A DNA stretch of 5,407 nt from Synergistaceae bacterium (GTDB lineage Bacteria; Synergistota; Synergistia; Synergistales; Aminobacteriaceae): NCBI GenBank assembly GCA_017427625.1, contig JAFRSL010000221.1, positions 1 through 5,407 of the forward strand. The letters are read 5' to 3'. Under the pieces are notes generated by a model. It did no database searches and had not been told where the DNA came from. It saw only the letters and a list, made by a program, of their open reading frames with translations. Shown piece by piece: positions 1 through 5,407 of this stretch. Both the position numbers and the translations under genes were made by a program. The first letter of the stretch is position 1, and each line of letters begins with the position of its first letter.

Positions 1-681
1 GTAACATGGTACATAACGCGTACGGCAGGCAATGTTTCTCCTGATGTCCCGGTAAATCCGCTAAACCCTGACAATCCCGTCAACCCAGACAATCCTGGGA
101 CGTACAATGCTCCGACGACTCAGCCAAGCAATGCGTCATCAGCATTCTCAAACGGCGCAAAGGACTCCGCAATACGTGAGGCTCTCGGAAAACTCAGCGG
201 GAAAGTTTCATCAACAACGCCCGTCGAGATCGGACTGCCAGCTTCGGCACTGAAAGGCTCGCAGAAGGTCGCAAGAATTGACTCGGACGCTGTGTATCTT
301 CCTGTCATTGAGGTCAGTGAGTCGAAGATTTACGTTTTCGGCGTATCTCTGGACAAGTTCAATGCCAATGACAATCTCTACTGGAACGTAACGATAACGG
401 ACGCAGGCACGGGCGATTATGTCTCAGCGTCAGATGCGGAGGAGGCCATAACGTTCTTCACTGACGAAGGCACGGAGACAACGACAGTCCCAGCGAACAA
501 GCACGTCAATGTCGCAGCATTCTTCGAGACCGGCAAGGAATATCAGGCCGTGATCACAACGAGCGAAAATTCCGGCGACGATGTTCAGGGCGTTGGAAGT
601 TCAAGCGGAGGCTGCAATGGTGGTTTCGTTCTTCCTGTGATGCTTATGGGACTGGGCTTCATGATCACGCGCAGGAGATAG
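1..681 (+). CDS. Synerg-CTERM sorting-domain surface protein (5' partial)
   Basis: The frame is open from base 1 to the TAG at 679-681, so the start lies outside the window and 226 residues are visible. Residues 19-33 form a low-complexity Asn/Pro/Asp linker with NPDNP repeated twice. A domain of roughly 150 residues follows, rich in alternating hydrophobic residues (around YLPVIEVSESKIYVFGVSL and the AFFETGKEYQAVITT strand) and probably a beta-sandwich. The tail has a Ser/Gly-rich spacer, SGGC at 202-205 (Cys205), a hydrophobic stretch FVLPVMLMGLGFMIT and terminal RRR. From family knowledge, this tripartite tail is the Synerg-CTERM signal found in exported Synergistota proteins, thought to be processed at the membrane for surface anchoring. 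The N-terminal part, which would define the function, is missing, so no specific role is assigned. It is separated from the next gene by a terminator. Confidence 0.88.
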   Translation, partial: VTWYITRTAGNVSPDVPVNPLNPDNPVNPDNPGTYNAPTTQPSNASSAFSNGAKDSAIREALGKLSGKVSSTTPVEIGLPASALKGSQKVARIDSDAVYLPVIEVSESKIYVFGVSLDKFNANDNLYWNVTITDAGTGDYVSASDAEEAITFFTDEGTETTTVPANKHVNVAAFFETGKEYQAVITTSENSGDDVQGVGSSSGGCNGGFVLPVMLMGLGFMITRRR

Positions 682-710
682 CGTCAAAATATACGCGCAG
701 ACTTTCACAA

Positions 711-745
711 AAGGAGCTTCCCAATAATTGCGGGAGGCTCTTTTT
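711..745 (+). terminator. Intrinsic terminator of the Synerg-CTERM gene
   Basis: The arms GAGCTTCCC (714-722) and GGGAGGCTC (732-740) pair over nine positions with one G-U wobble, around a nine-base loop. Five T follow directly (741-745). The A/G bases just before the left arm can pair with the T run, extending the stem. It lies 30 bases after the stop codon, where a Rho-independent terminator is expected. Confidence 0.85.
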
Positions 746-755
746 CTGATATACT
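728..755 (+). promoter_or_regulatory. Candidate sigma70-type promoter for the antiporter gene
   Basis: TATACT at 750-755 differs from the -10 consensus at one base and is preceded by an extended -10 TG (747-748). TTGCGG at 728-733 is a fair -35 box with 16-base spacing. The -35 box lies inside the right half of the upstream terminator hairpin, so the two signals overlap. The expected transcription start is near 762, only about six bases before the first ATG (768) and about 30 before the second (792). Prediction by eye only. Confidence 0.5.
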
Positions 756-767
756 CACAGTAAAATC

Positions 768-2273
768 ATGAAAGGATTGATACATTACTCTATGTTACAA
801 ACTGTAAACCCCTTCCTCGTAGCAGGACTCCTCTTCTTCCTGAGCCTTGTGGCAGGTTCTCTGTCTGAGAAAATCAAAGTCCCGGCTCTCATTCTCTTCC
901 TGGCCATCGGAATGCTCGCAGGCGTTGACGGTCCTGGAGGTCTGAACTTCTCCGACGCAAACGCAGCTAACAGTGTCGGTACATTCGCGTTGGCCTTCAT
1001 ACTTTTCTCAGGAGGCTTCCAGACGAAATGGAGCGACATAAAGCCAATCTTCACTCAGGGAATGGTCCTCTCAACAGTCGGAGTACTTCTCACAGCTGTT
1101 GCGATGGCTCTGCCGATAGCGATACTTCCGCAGTTCACGTACAAGGACGCGTTTCTTCTCGGCGCAATAGTATCGTCAACAGACGCCGCCGCAGTCTTCT
1201 CGATACTGAGGACTCAGAAGGTCGGACTGCGAGGTTCATTGAGGCCGCTTCTTGAGTTCGAGTCAGGAAGCAATGACCCCATGGCCGTGTTCCTCACTCT
1301 TACGGCTATAACTTGGCTCAAGACCCCCGATGTACCCGTCGCGGAGCTTGCTTTGAAGTTCGTCGTCCAGATGACCGCAGGGGGAGCAATGGGCTACCTC
1401 ATGGGGCGTTTCTCATGTTGGGCAATTCAGCGTCTTCAGGTTGCGAACGAGGCACTCTATCCTGTCTGGGGAATCTCAATAGTAATGGCGACTTTCGGAA
1501 TTACTGAGACTGTCTACGGAAACGGCTACCTTGCTGTCTACGTTTGCGGCATAGTGATGGGCGGAGGAGATTTCCTCTACAAGTACAGCCTCCAGAGATT
1601 TCACGATGGCTTTGCTTGGCTCATGCAGATAATAATGTTCTTGGTGCTGGGACTTCTCGTTACACCGAGCGAGGTCGCTGACTTCTCCGTAATGGGAATG
1701 GGGATGTTCATATCGTCCTGCCTTATGTTCGTTGCAAGACCAATAGCCGTGTTCTCAGGAATGCTGTTCAGCCGCTTTAATTGGCGCGAGAAGCTCTTCG
1801 TCTCATGGACTGGGCTTCGCGGTGCAGTGCCGATTATACTTGCGACGTACCCTCTCACTGAAGGACACCCGCAGGCTAAGTTCATGTTCAACGTAATATT
1901 CTTCGTCGTAATAACTTCCGTAATGCTTCAAGGGAAAACTCTTGCATGGTTCGCGCAGTTCCTGAAGATTGACGCGCCTGTACGCGAGGCAAAGACTTGG
2001 ACGCTGAATTTCGACATTACTCCGGCTTCGGGAACTGATGAGACACGCGAGGTTGATCTTCCTGACGATGCCGTAGTGATAGGACGTGAGGTTAAGGATC
2101 TGAGATTCCCTGACGGTGTAACGATCCTCCTCATCAACAGGGGCGACAAGTATCTTATTCCTAAGGGCGGCACTGTTCTTGAGCAAGATGACACGCTGCT
2201 GCTTTTCGGGGACAGGGCAAAACTTACCGACGTCGCAATGAAACTTTGCGAACGTGCGGAAAATAACGCTTGA
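768..2273 (+). CDS. nhaP2: K+/H+ antiporter, NhaP2/CPA1 type with C-terminal TrkA-C (RCK_C) domain
   Basis: The 501-residue protein has about 13 hydrophobic segments (residues 13-399) and a soluble tail (about 405-501). Proteins of this type exchange cytoplasmic K+ (or Na+) for H+ across the inner membrane and help with pH and volume control. Visible hallmarks are FLAIGMLAGVDGPGG (44-58), SSTDAAAVFS (136-145), ESGSNDPMAV (165-174) with the Asn169-Asp170 pair typical of CPA1 ion sites, and GLRGAVPI (349-356) with conserved Arg351. The tail (REVDLPDDAVVIG... TLLLFGD) reads as an RCK_C ligand-binding domain. The further CorC/HlyC-like region known from the longer E. coli protein (about 578 residues) is absent. 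The start is uncertain: ATG 768 has no Shine-Dalgarno, while ATG 792 (residue 9) has AAAGGA at 771-776, unusually far away, and gives a length before the first motif closer to that of relatives. The ion preference cannot be read from sequence. Confidence 0.9.
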   Translation: MKGLIHYSMLQTVNPFLVAGLLFFLSLVAGSLSEKIKVPALILFLAIGMLAGVDGPGGLNFSDANAANSVGTFALAFILFSGGFQTKWSDIKPIFTQGMVLSTVGVLLTAVAMALPIAILPQFTYKDAFLLGAIVSSTDAAAVFSILRTQKVGLRGSLRPLLEFESGSNDPMAVFLTLTAITWLKTPDVPVAELALKFVVQMTAGGAMGYLMGRFSCWAIQRLQVANEALYPVWGISIVMATFGITETVYGNGYLAVYVCGIVMGGGDFLYKYSLQRFHDGFAWLMQIIMFLVLGLLVTPSEVADFSVMGMGMFISSCLMFVARPIAVFSGMLFSRFNWREKLFVSWTGLRGAVPIILATYPLTEGHPQAKFMFNVIFFVVITSVMLQGKTLAWFAQFLKIDAPVREAKTWTLNFDITPASGTDETREVDLPDDAVVIGREVKDLRFPDGVTILLINRGDKYLIPKGGTVLEQDDTLLLFGDRAKLTDVAMKLCERAENNA

Positions 2274-2297
2274 CCTTTTCCCTGAGTGCTGTAATAT
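2270..2297 (+). promoter_or_regulatory. Candidate internal promoter before the L,D-transpeptidase gene
   Basis: TTGACC (2270-2275) matches five of six -35 positions and lies across the TGA stop of the antiporter gene. TAATAT (2292-2297) is a moderate -10 box with a 16-base spacer. Transcription would begin near 2304, leaving a leader of about 30 bases. It could give the transpeptidase and ychF-like genes expression independent of the antiporter. Support is by consensus only. Confidence 0.4.
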
Positions 2298-2319
2298 TTC
2301 ACTTAACACTTGCACATTC

Positions 2320-2325
2320 AGGAGA
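2320..2325 (+). promoter_or_regulatory. Ribosome binding site fixing the L,D-transpeptidase start
   Basis: AGGAGA lies ten bases before ATG 2336. This favours 2336 over the in-frame TTG at 2270, which overlaps the antiporter stop codon, has no such site, and would add 22 unconvincing residues. Confidence 0.75.
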
Positions 2326-2335
2326 TATTTGCTCA

Positions 2336-3148
2336 ATGAATACACAATACGTAAAAGATTTCGTGAAGGATTTATTCACGCTTAGGACGGTATGGATTGA
2401 CAAGGGCAGCGGGAAATGGGCGGTAAAAAGGCGCTTTCACCCTGTCTTGCGCTCAACTTTCTGGGTTCTCGCGGTGATAGTTGGGGCAGGGATATATTCG
2501 AGCCTCAACAATCCCGAACACTCTGTCGCTGTTGCTGACACTCAGACAGTCGCATCACTGCCAGAGCCGGAAGAGATCGCACCTCCTGTTCGGCAGAAAG
2601 AGCTTGTGATACCACTCACGAAGCGCGGGGAAATTCTTTTGCCCTCAGAAATGAATCCAGAGACCGACAGAATCATAGCCCCGTCAACAACCCTGACGTC
2701 AATGGAAAAAGCTCCGGCCATGCCGCGGATTACGGCGGGGAAGTACAGCGTTGACGTGAACAAGTCGACGTACACACTCACGCTCTACAGGGACGGCGAG
2801 GTTGTCAAGGAGTACCCCATAGCAATCGGCAAGAATCCCGGCGACAAGCAGAGGATTGGCGACCACCGTACTCCCACTGGGAACTTCAAGGTCGTCTCGA
2901 TCGAGAACGCTTCGGGCTGGTCTCACGATTTCAGGGACGGAAAAGGGAAGATCAAGGGTGCTTACGGCCCGTGGTTCTTGAGGCTCGACGCTAAGGGCTG
3001 GAAGGGCATCGGCATTCACGGGACTCATGACCCAGATTCGCGCGGGACTATGGCGACTGAGGGCTGCATACGCTTGAGCAACGAGGACATTGCGGAACTT
3101 AAGCAGTATGCCTACAAGAACATGCCGGTAACGATAAGGGAGAATTAA
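2336..3148 (+). CDS. Membrane-anchored L,D-transpeptidase (YkuD family)
   Basis: The 270-residue protein has a basic cytoplasmic tail (1-40), one membrane segment (about 41-57, FWVLAVIVGAGIYSSL) that acts as a signal anchor, a Pro/Glu-rich linker (about 60-130) and a YkuD catalytic domain (about 134-270) on the outer face of the membrane. YkuD enzymes form 3-3 peptide cross-links in peptidoglycan or attach proteins to it, using a catalytic Cys. Visible signature residues are HRTPTGNF (177-184), IHGT with His228, and TEGCIRLS with nucleophile Cys244 and Arg246. The residue two before Cys is Glu242, where many family members have His (SHGC). No LysM or other wall-binding domain is present. The gene follows the antiporter by 62 bases and ends one base before the next ATG, so it is probably translationally coupled with the downstream NTPase gene. 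The physiological partner is not evident. Confidence 0.93.
   Translation: MNTQYVKDFVKDLFTLRTVWIDKGSGKWAVKRRFHPVLRSTFWVLAVIVGAGIYSSLNNPEHSVAVADTQTVASLPEPEEIAPPVRQKELVIPLTKRGEILLPSEMNPETDRIIAPSTTLTSMEKAPAMPRITAGKYSVDVNKSTYTLTLYRDGEVVKEYPIAIGKNPGDKQRIGDHRTPTGNFKVVSIENASGWSHDFRDGKGKIKGAYGPWFLRLDAKGWKGIGIHGTHDPDSRGTMATEGCIRLSNEDIAELKQYAYKNMPVTIREN
3136..3142 (+). promoter_or_regulatory. Ribosome binding site of the YchF-like gene
   Basis: AAGGGAG sits seven bases before ATG 3150 and inside the last codons of the transpeptidase gene. With a one-base gap between stop and start, this fixes the start and suggests coupled translation. Confidence 0.8.
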
Positions 3149-3149
3149 A

Positions 3150-4247
3150 ATGTTAAAGTGCGGAATAATAGGACTTCCACTGTCGGGGAAATCAACTGTC
3201 TTCAACGTGATCACTCGCGCGGGTGCTGAGGTCAAGCCTTACGCTTCGGGTAAGACTGAGCCGAATAGGGCGTTGGTGAATGTACCTGATGAGAGATTCG
3301 ACAGACTGGTTGAAATCTTCAAGCCAAAGAGTGAGAAGCCTGCTGATGTTGAGTTTGTTGACCTTGCGGGATTGTCGAGGGACGCAGGAAAGGGCGCGGG
3401 GCTGGGAAACTCGTTCTTGTCGTTCGTTTCGGAGAGCGAGGCATTGCTTCATGTCGTTCGAGTTTTCGGGAATGACTCAGTTCCACACCCTGAGAACAGC
3501 ATTGATCCATTGAGGGATTTCAAGATTGTCGAGGCGGAATTGATTTACCGGGATTTAGGGGTAATAACGAATCGCCTTTCACGACTTGAGGAGAAGCAGG
3601 CAAAGAAGAAGCTCACCCCAGCTGAAACTTCGGAGCTTGAGTTAATCCGCGAGCTTGAGGCTCACATGATGGAGGAGAAGCCATTGCGTGAATATCCCCT
3701 TACCGATGAACAGAAACGCGCACTTTCGGGGTATGCTTTCCTCACGCTGAAGCCTGAGCTTGTTGTCCTTAACTTGGACGACTCGCAGACTGGCGATGTG
3801 CCTGAAATTTCCCCTCTCATGGCCGAACTTGAGGCAAGAGGAATGAAGTCGGTTCGAGTTTACGGTGCGACGGAGATGGAGCTTGAGCAGCTTGACCCGG
3901 AGGACAGGGCTGAATTTATGCGGGACTTGTCGATTGACGAGCCAGGACGCGAGAGGCTGATTCACGAGGCGTATAAGTTGCTGGGATTGATCTCGTTCTT
4001 CACGTCAGGGAGCGATGAGGTTAGGGCGTGGACGCTCAAGGCTGGGAGCAATGCTGTTGACGCTGCTGGGACGATACATTCTGACTTGGCGCGGGGATTT
4101 ATCCGGGCGCAGGTCGTTGCATATGATGATTTCATTGCGAACAATGCGAATATTGCACAGTGCCGCGAAAAGGGTGTTCTTCGTCTTGAGGGCAAGGAGT
4201 ACATCGTGAAGGACGGCGACATGATAGAGATTCGCTTCAACGTTTAG
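3150..4247 (+). CDS. ychF: YchF/OLA1-family P-loop NTPase with C-terminal TGS domain
   Basis: The 365-residue protein has the usual YchF length and order: an Obg-like G domain, a helical coiled-coil arm inserted in it (about 125-190, rich in Glu/Lys/Leu) and a C-terminal TGS/DUF933 domain (about 281-365, ending DGDMIEIRFNV). The G1 loop is GLPLSGKST (8-16), the G3 motif is DLAGL (71-75), and His101 in LLHVVRVF corresponds to the conserved histidine that replaces the usual catalytic Gln. YchF proteins bind ribosomes, prefer ATP over GTP, and are linked to translation and oxidative stress responses. Two features differ from the common form: SGK in place of NVGK in the P-loop, and NLDD (208-211) in the G4 position, where family members often have NxxE. 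This may be the SGK-type YchF branch often annotated as a DUF933-domain protein, so the ychF symbol is used in a family sense. The gene is the last in its transcription unit and is followed by a strong terminator. Confidence 0.92.
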   Translation: MLKCGIIGLPLSGKSTVFNVITRAGAEVKPYASGKTEPNRALVNVPDERFDRLVEIFKPKSEKPADVEFVDLAGLSRDAGKGAGLGNSFLSFVSESEALLHVVRVFGNDSVPHPENSIDPLRDFKIVEAELIYRDLGVITNRLSRLEEKQAKKKLTPAETSELELIRELEAHMMEEKPLREYPLTDEQKRALSGYAFLTLKPELVVLNLDDSQTGDVPEISPLMAELEARGMKSVRVYGATEMELEQLDPEDRAEFMRDLSIDEPGRERLIHEAYKLLGLISFFTSGSDEVRAWTLKAGSNAVDAAGTIHSDLARGFIRAQVVAYDDFIANNANIAQCREKGVLRLEGKEYIVKDGDMIEIRFNV

Positions 4248-4259
4248 GAATTATTTCAT

Positions 4260-4293
4260 CCCCCAGTGAGACGTAGCTGGGGGTATTGTTTTT
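4260..4293 (+). terminator. Intrinsic terminator after the YchF-like gene
   Basis: CCCCCAG (4260-4266) pairs perfectly with CTGGGGG (4277-4283) around a ten-base loop. The T-rich tract TATTGTTTTT follows (4284-4293). The hairpin starts 12 bases after the stop codon and ends the run of three genes. Confidence 0.9.
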
Positions 4294-4341
4294 ATAAAAC
4301 GCTTTAAAACTTCAAAAATTTTATAACTTTAAGAAAGGGGG
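4294..4341. other. AT-rich spacer between terminator and inverted-repeat element
   Basis: A strongly AT-rich stretch (poly-A and poly-T tracts, TATAAC at 4322-4327) ends in a run of G at 4337-4342. It has no coding potential. TATAAC could serve as a -10 box, but no convincing -35 box lies at the right distance, so no promoter is called here. Confidence 0.5.
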
Positions 4342-4345
4342 GTAA
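4342..4345. repeat. Left flanking direct repeat GTAA (candidate target-site duplication)
   Basis: GTAA directly abuts the left inverted repeat and matches the GTAA directly abutting the right one (4590-4593). The pair reads as a 4-bp target duplication. It can also be read as GTAAA, or as a TA duplication if the element ends are shifted by one base. Confidence 0.5.
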
Positions 4346-4358
4346 ACCGTTACAGAAA
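4346..4358 (+). repeat. Left terminal inverted repeat
   Basis: ACCGTTACAGAAA is the exact reverse complement of 4577-4589. Allowing one mismatch, the pairing extends three bases outward (4343-4345 with 4590-4592). Confidence 0.85.
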
Positions 4359-4366
4359 TTAAGTAA

Positions 4367-4513
4367 TTTAGCTTTTATGTTCCGACAGCATATTTACTAA
4401 AATTCCTGTCAGCTTCTGAAGCGATAACCAAGCGGGAAGCGAATTATACCCGTACGTTAGCGGGGAATTTAAGGCTCCGGAGCGTTATATCAAACGCAAG
4501 TAGCAAGACATCG
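4367..4513 (+). other. 49-codon open stretch inside the element, possible transposase-tail remnant
   Basis: An in-frame stretch between stops at 4364-4366 and 4514-4516 has no convincing start codon or ribosome binding site. From 4418 it reads EAITKREANYTRTLAGN and continues Arg/Ser-rich to the stop. The TKREAN part resembles the KQEA-like C-terminal tails I associate with some IS200/IS605 TnpB proteins, where the 3' end of the gene also encodes the guide RNA scaffold. This is a weak resemblance from memory, and IS200/IS605 elements lack long inverted repeats. It could equally be non-coding. Confidence 0.2.
4384..4497 (+). other. Cluster of short hairpins inside the element
   Basis: Five potential stems follow one another: GACAG/CTGTC (4384-4388 with 4406-4410), GCTTC/GAAGC (4412-4416 with 4418-4422), CCCG/CGGG (4449-4452 with 4461-4464), the palindrome GCTCCGGAGC (4474-4483), and GCGTT/AACGC (4482-4486 with 4493-4497). 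The last two overlap and so exclude each other. This density suggests a folded RNA or protein-binding sites. No known RNA family is recognised. Confidence 0.35.
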
Positions 4514-4576
4514 TGAAAGCGGACGCGTTGAACGAGCAAGGGAACATGAGAGTTATATTTGTAACTTTTTATAAGT

Positions 4577-4589
4577 TTTCTGTAACGGT
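4577..4589 (-). repeat. Right terminal inverted repeat
   Basis: TTTCTGTAACGGT is the exact reverse complement of the left repeat. Its last bases, with the G at 4590, make the only purine-rich stretch (GGTG, 4587-4590) near the citC start. Confidence 0.85.
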
Positions 4590-4593
4590 GTAA
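4590..4593. repeat. Right flanking direct repeat GTAA (candidate target-site duplication)
   Basis: This copy of GTAA directly follows the right inverted repeat and leaves just two bases before the citC ATG at 4596. Confidence 0.5.
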
Positions 4594-4595
4594 AT

Positions 4596-5407
4596 ATGTC
4601 AGATTACACAGTCTCGAAGGTATATCCATCAGACAAAAGAGGGAATGCGCAAGTCGAGCGTCTTCTTCTTGCGGAAGGCATAAGGCGCGACAAGAACCTC
4701 GATTACACCTGTGCGCTTTATGATGACGACTACAATATTGTTGCGACAGGAAGCTGCTTCGGAAACACTCTTCGCTGCATGGCCGTAAGTCATGAGCATC
4801 AGGGCGAGGGCCTCATGAATGAAGTCGTCTCTCACCTCGTCCAGTATGAGTATGGGCGCGGGATCAACCATTTGTTCCTCTACACGAAATGCAATTCGGC
4901 AAAATTCTTCGGCGACTTGGGATTCTATGAGATAGTGAGGATTGCCGATCAGGTCGTCTTCATGGAGAACAGGCGTACAGGTTTCAGCGATTACCTTTCA
5001 GATTTAGCAAAGTCGAAACGAGAAGGGAAAAACGTTGCCGCCCTCGTACTCAACGCAAACCCTTTCACTCTCGGTCATCAATATTTGGTTGAGAAGGCTT
5101 CGGCGGAAAATGACGTTCTTCACGTTTTCATAGTGAGTGAGGACGCTTCATTAGTTCCGTTTGACGTGAGGAAGAGGCTCGTCATCGCTGGAACTTCACA
5201 CCTTCACAACCTCGTTTACCACGACACAGGGCCTTATATCATAAGCAGCGCAACATTCCCGAGCTACTTCCAGAAGGACGGCGAAGCAGTAATCGAGAGC
5301 CACGCTAATCTGGACTTGGCCGTGTTCGTCAAGATTGCTCAGGCTTTGGGGATAACTTCCCGCTATGTCGGTGAGGAACCCAAGAGCCTCGTTACTGGAA
5401 TCTACAA
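4596..5407 (+). CDS. citC: [Citrate (pro-3S)-lyase] ligase CitC (3' partial)
   Basis: The frame runs open from ATG 4596 to the window end, giving 270 complete codons of a protein usually about 340-350 residues long. CitC uses ATP and acetate to acetylate the prosthetic group of the citrate lyase acyl carrier protein, switching the lyase on for anaerobic citrate breakdown. Two domains are visible. The first is an N-terminal GNAT-like domain (about 1-125) with the acyl-CoA loop HEHQGEGL (66-73) and NSAKFFGDLGF (100-110). The second is a nucleotidyltransferase-like domain from about 145, with NANPFTLGHQYL (153-164, the HxGH-type nucleotide site), ISSATFPSYF (216-225) and VGEEPKSLVTGIY (258-270). 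The start is fixed because an in-frame TAA lies at 4572-4574 with no other start between. The ribosome binding site is poor (GGTG, 4587-4590). The citD, citE and citF genes would be expected downstream, outside the window. Confidence 0.93.
   Translation, partial: MSDYTVSKVYPSDKRGNAQVERLLLAEGIRRDKNLDYTCALYDDDYNIVATGSCFGNTLRCMAVSHEHQGEGLMNEVVSHLVQYEYGRGINHLFLYTKCNSAKFFGDLGFYEIVRIADQVVFMENRRTGFSDYLSDLAKSKREGKNVAALVLNANPFTLGHQYLVEKASAENDVLHVFIVSEDASLVPFDVRKRLVIAGTSHLHNLVYHDTGPYIISSATFPSYFQKDGEAVIESHANLDLAVFVKIAQALGITSRYVGEEPKSLVTGIY

Larger units (their letters stand above)
4346..4589. mobile_element. MITE-like element with 13-bp terminal inverted repeats
   Basis: This 244-bp unit lies between perfect 13-bp inverted repeats (4346-4358 and 4577-4589), with GTAA duplicated immediately outside both ends. 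It has no complete transposase, which fits a miniature inverted-repeat element mobilised in trans by a DDE transposase. The family cannot be assigned from the ends: ACCG-type termini with a short duplication are not diagnostic. The interior is less AT-rich than the surrounding spacer and contains several hairpins and a short open frame. The right end lies six bases from the citC ATG, so the element forms most of the citC leader. The alternative is a large structured leader RNA closed by the 13-bp stem. A perfect 13-bp pair is very unlikely by chance in 350 bases, so the repeat is real even if its meaning is open. Confidence 0.6.

Noticed and set aside
2270..2335. Longer transpeptidase start at TTG 2270
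   Set aside because: It overlaps the antiporter stop and lacks a Shine-Dalgarno sequence. ATG 2336 has AGGAGA at a suitable distance and gives a normal signal-anchor N-terminus.
1803..2345. 180-codon open frame on the minus strand opposite the antiporter gene
   Set aside because: It lies almost wholly antisense to a well-supported antiporter gene, has no recognisable domain, and is best explained as a shadow of its codon use.
2699..3235. 178-codon open frame on the minus strand across the transpeptidase/NTPase junction
   Set aside because: It is antisense to two genes with clear catalytic motifs and has no domain or ribosome binding support.
4528..4575. Promoter candidates for citC (TTGAAC 4528-4533 with TATATT 4554-4559, or TATAAG 4570-4575)
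   Set aside because: The first pair has a 20-base spacer, and the second -10 box has no acceptable -35 box. AT-rich chance matches are expected here.
4248..4595. CRISPR array or tRNA gene in the gap
   Set aside because: No regularly spaced direct repeats and no cloverleaf with T-arm and acceptor pairing were found.
4444..4629. 61-codon minus-strand open frame in the gap before citC
   Set aside because: It crosses the right inverted repeat and the citC start, has no recognisable protein features, and is too short to stand without other support.

Overview
The window looks like a chromosomal segment from a member of the Synergistota. The strongest clue is the end of the first gene. It carries a short tail with an SGGC motif, a hydrophobic stretch and a terminal RRR, which matches the Synerg-CTERM sorting signal known from that phylum. 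The genus cannot be told from the sequence. All genes run on the + strand, and the coding DNA looks homogeneous.

Layout. (1) 1-681: the C-terminal part of an exported surface protein, followed by an intrinsic terminator (711-745). (2) 768-3148: an NhaP2-type K+/H+ antiporter, then a membrane-anchored L,D-transpeptidase of the YkuD family. A possible internal promoter has its -35 box on the antiporter stop codon. (3) 3150-4247: a YchF/OLA1-type P-loop NTPase that starts one base after the transpeptidase stop and has its own good ribosome binding site. A strong GC-rich hairpin terminator follows (4260-4293). Genes 2 to 4 are probably at least partly co-transcribed: ion homeostasis, cell-wall cross-linking and a translation-associated ATPase. 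(4) 4248-4595: the only long non-coding gap. (5) 4596 to the window end: the first 270 codons of citC, encoding citrate lyase ligase, which activates the acyl carrier subunit of citrate lyase. It is probably the first gene of a citrate fermentation cluster that continues outside the window.

The most unusual part is the gap before citC. It holds a 244-bp unit (4346-4589) bounded by perfect 13-bp inverted repeats (ACCGTTACAGAAA / TTTCTGTAACGGT) and flanked by the direct repeat GTAA. This is the architecture of a small non-autonomous transposable element (MITE). Its right end lies six bases before the citC start codon, so the element supplies almost the whole citC leader. The interior contains several short hairpins and a 49-codon open stretch that faintly recalls the C-terminal tail of a TnpB-type protein. 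The alternative is a large structured leader RNA whose closing stem covers the citC ribosome binding region. Genome-wide copy number would separate the two.
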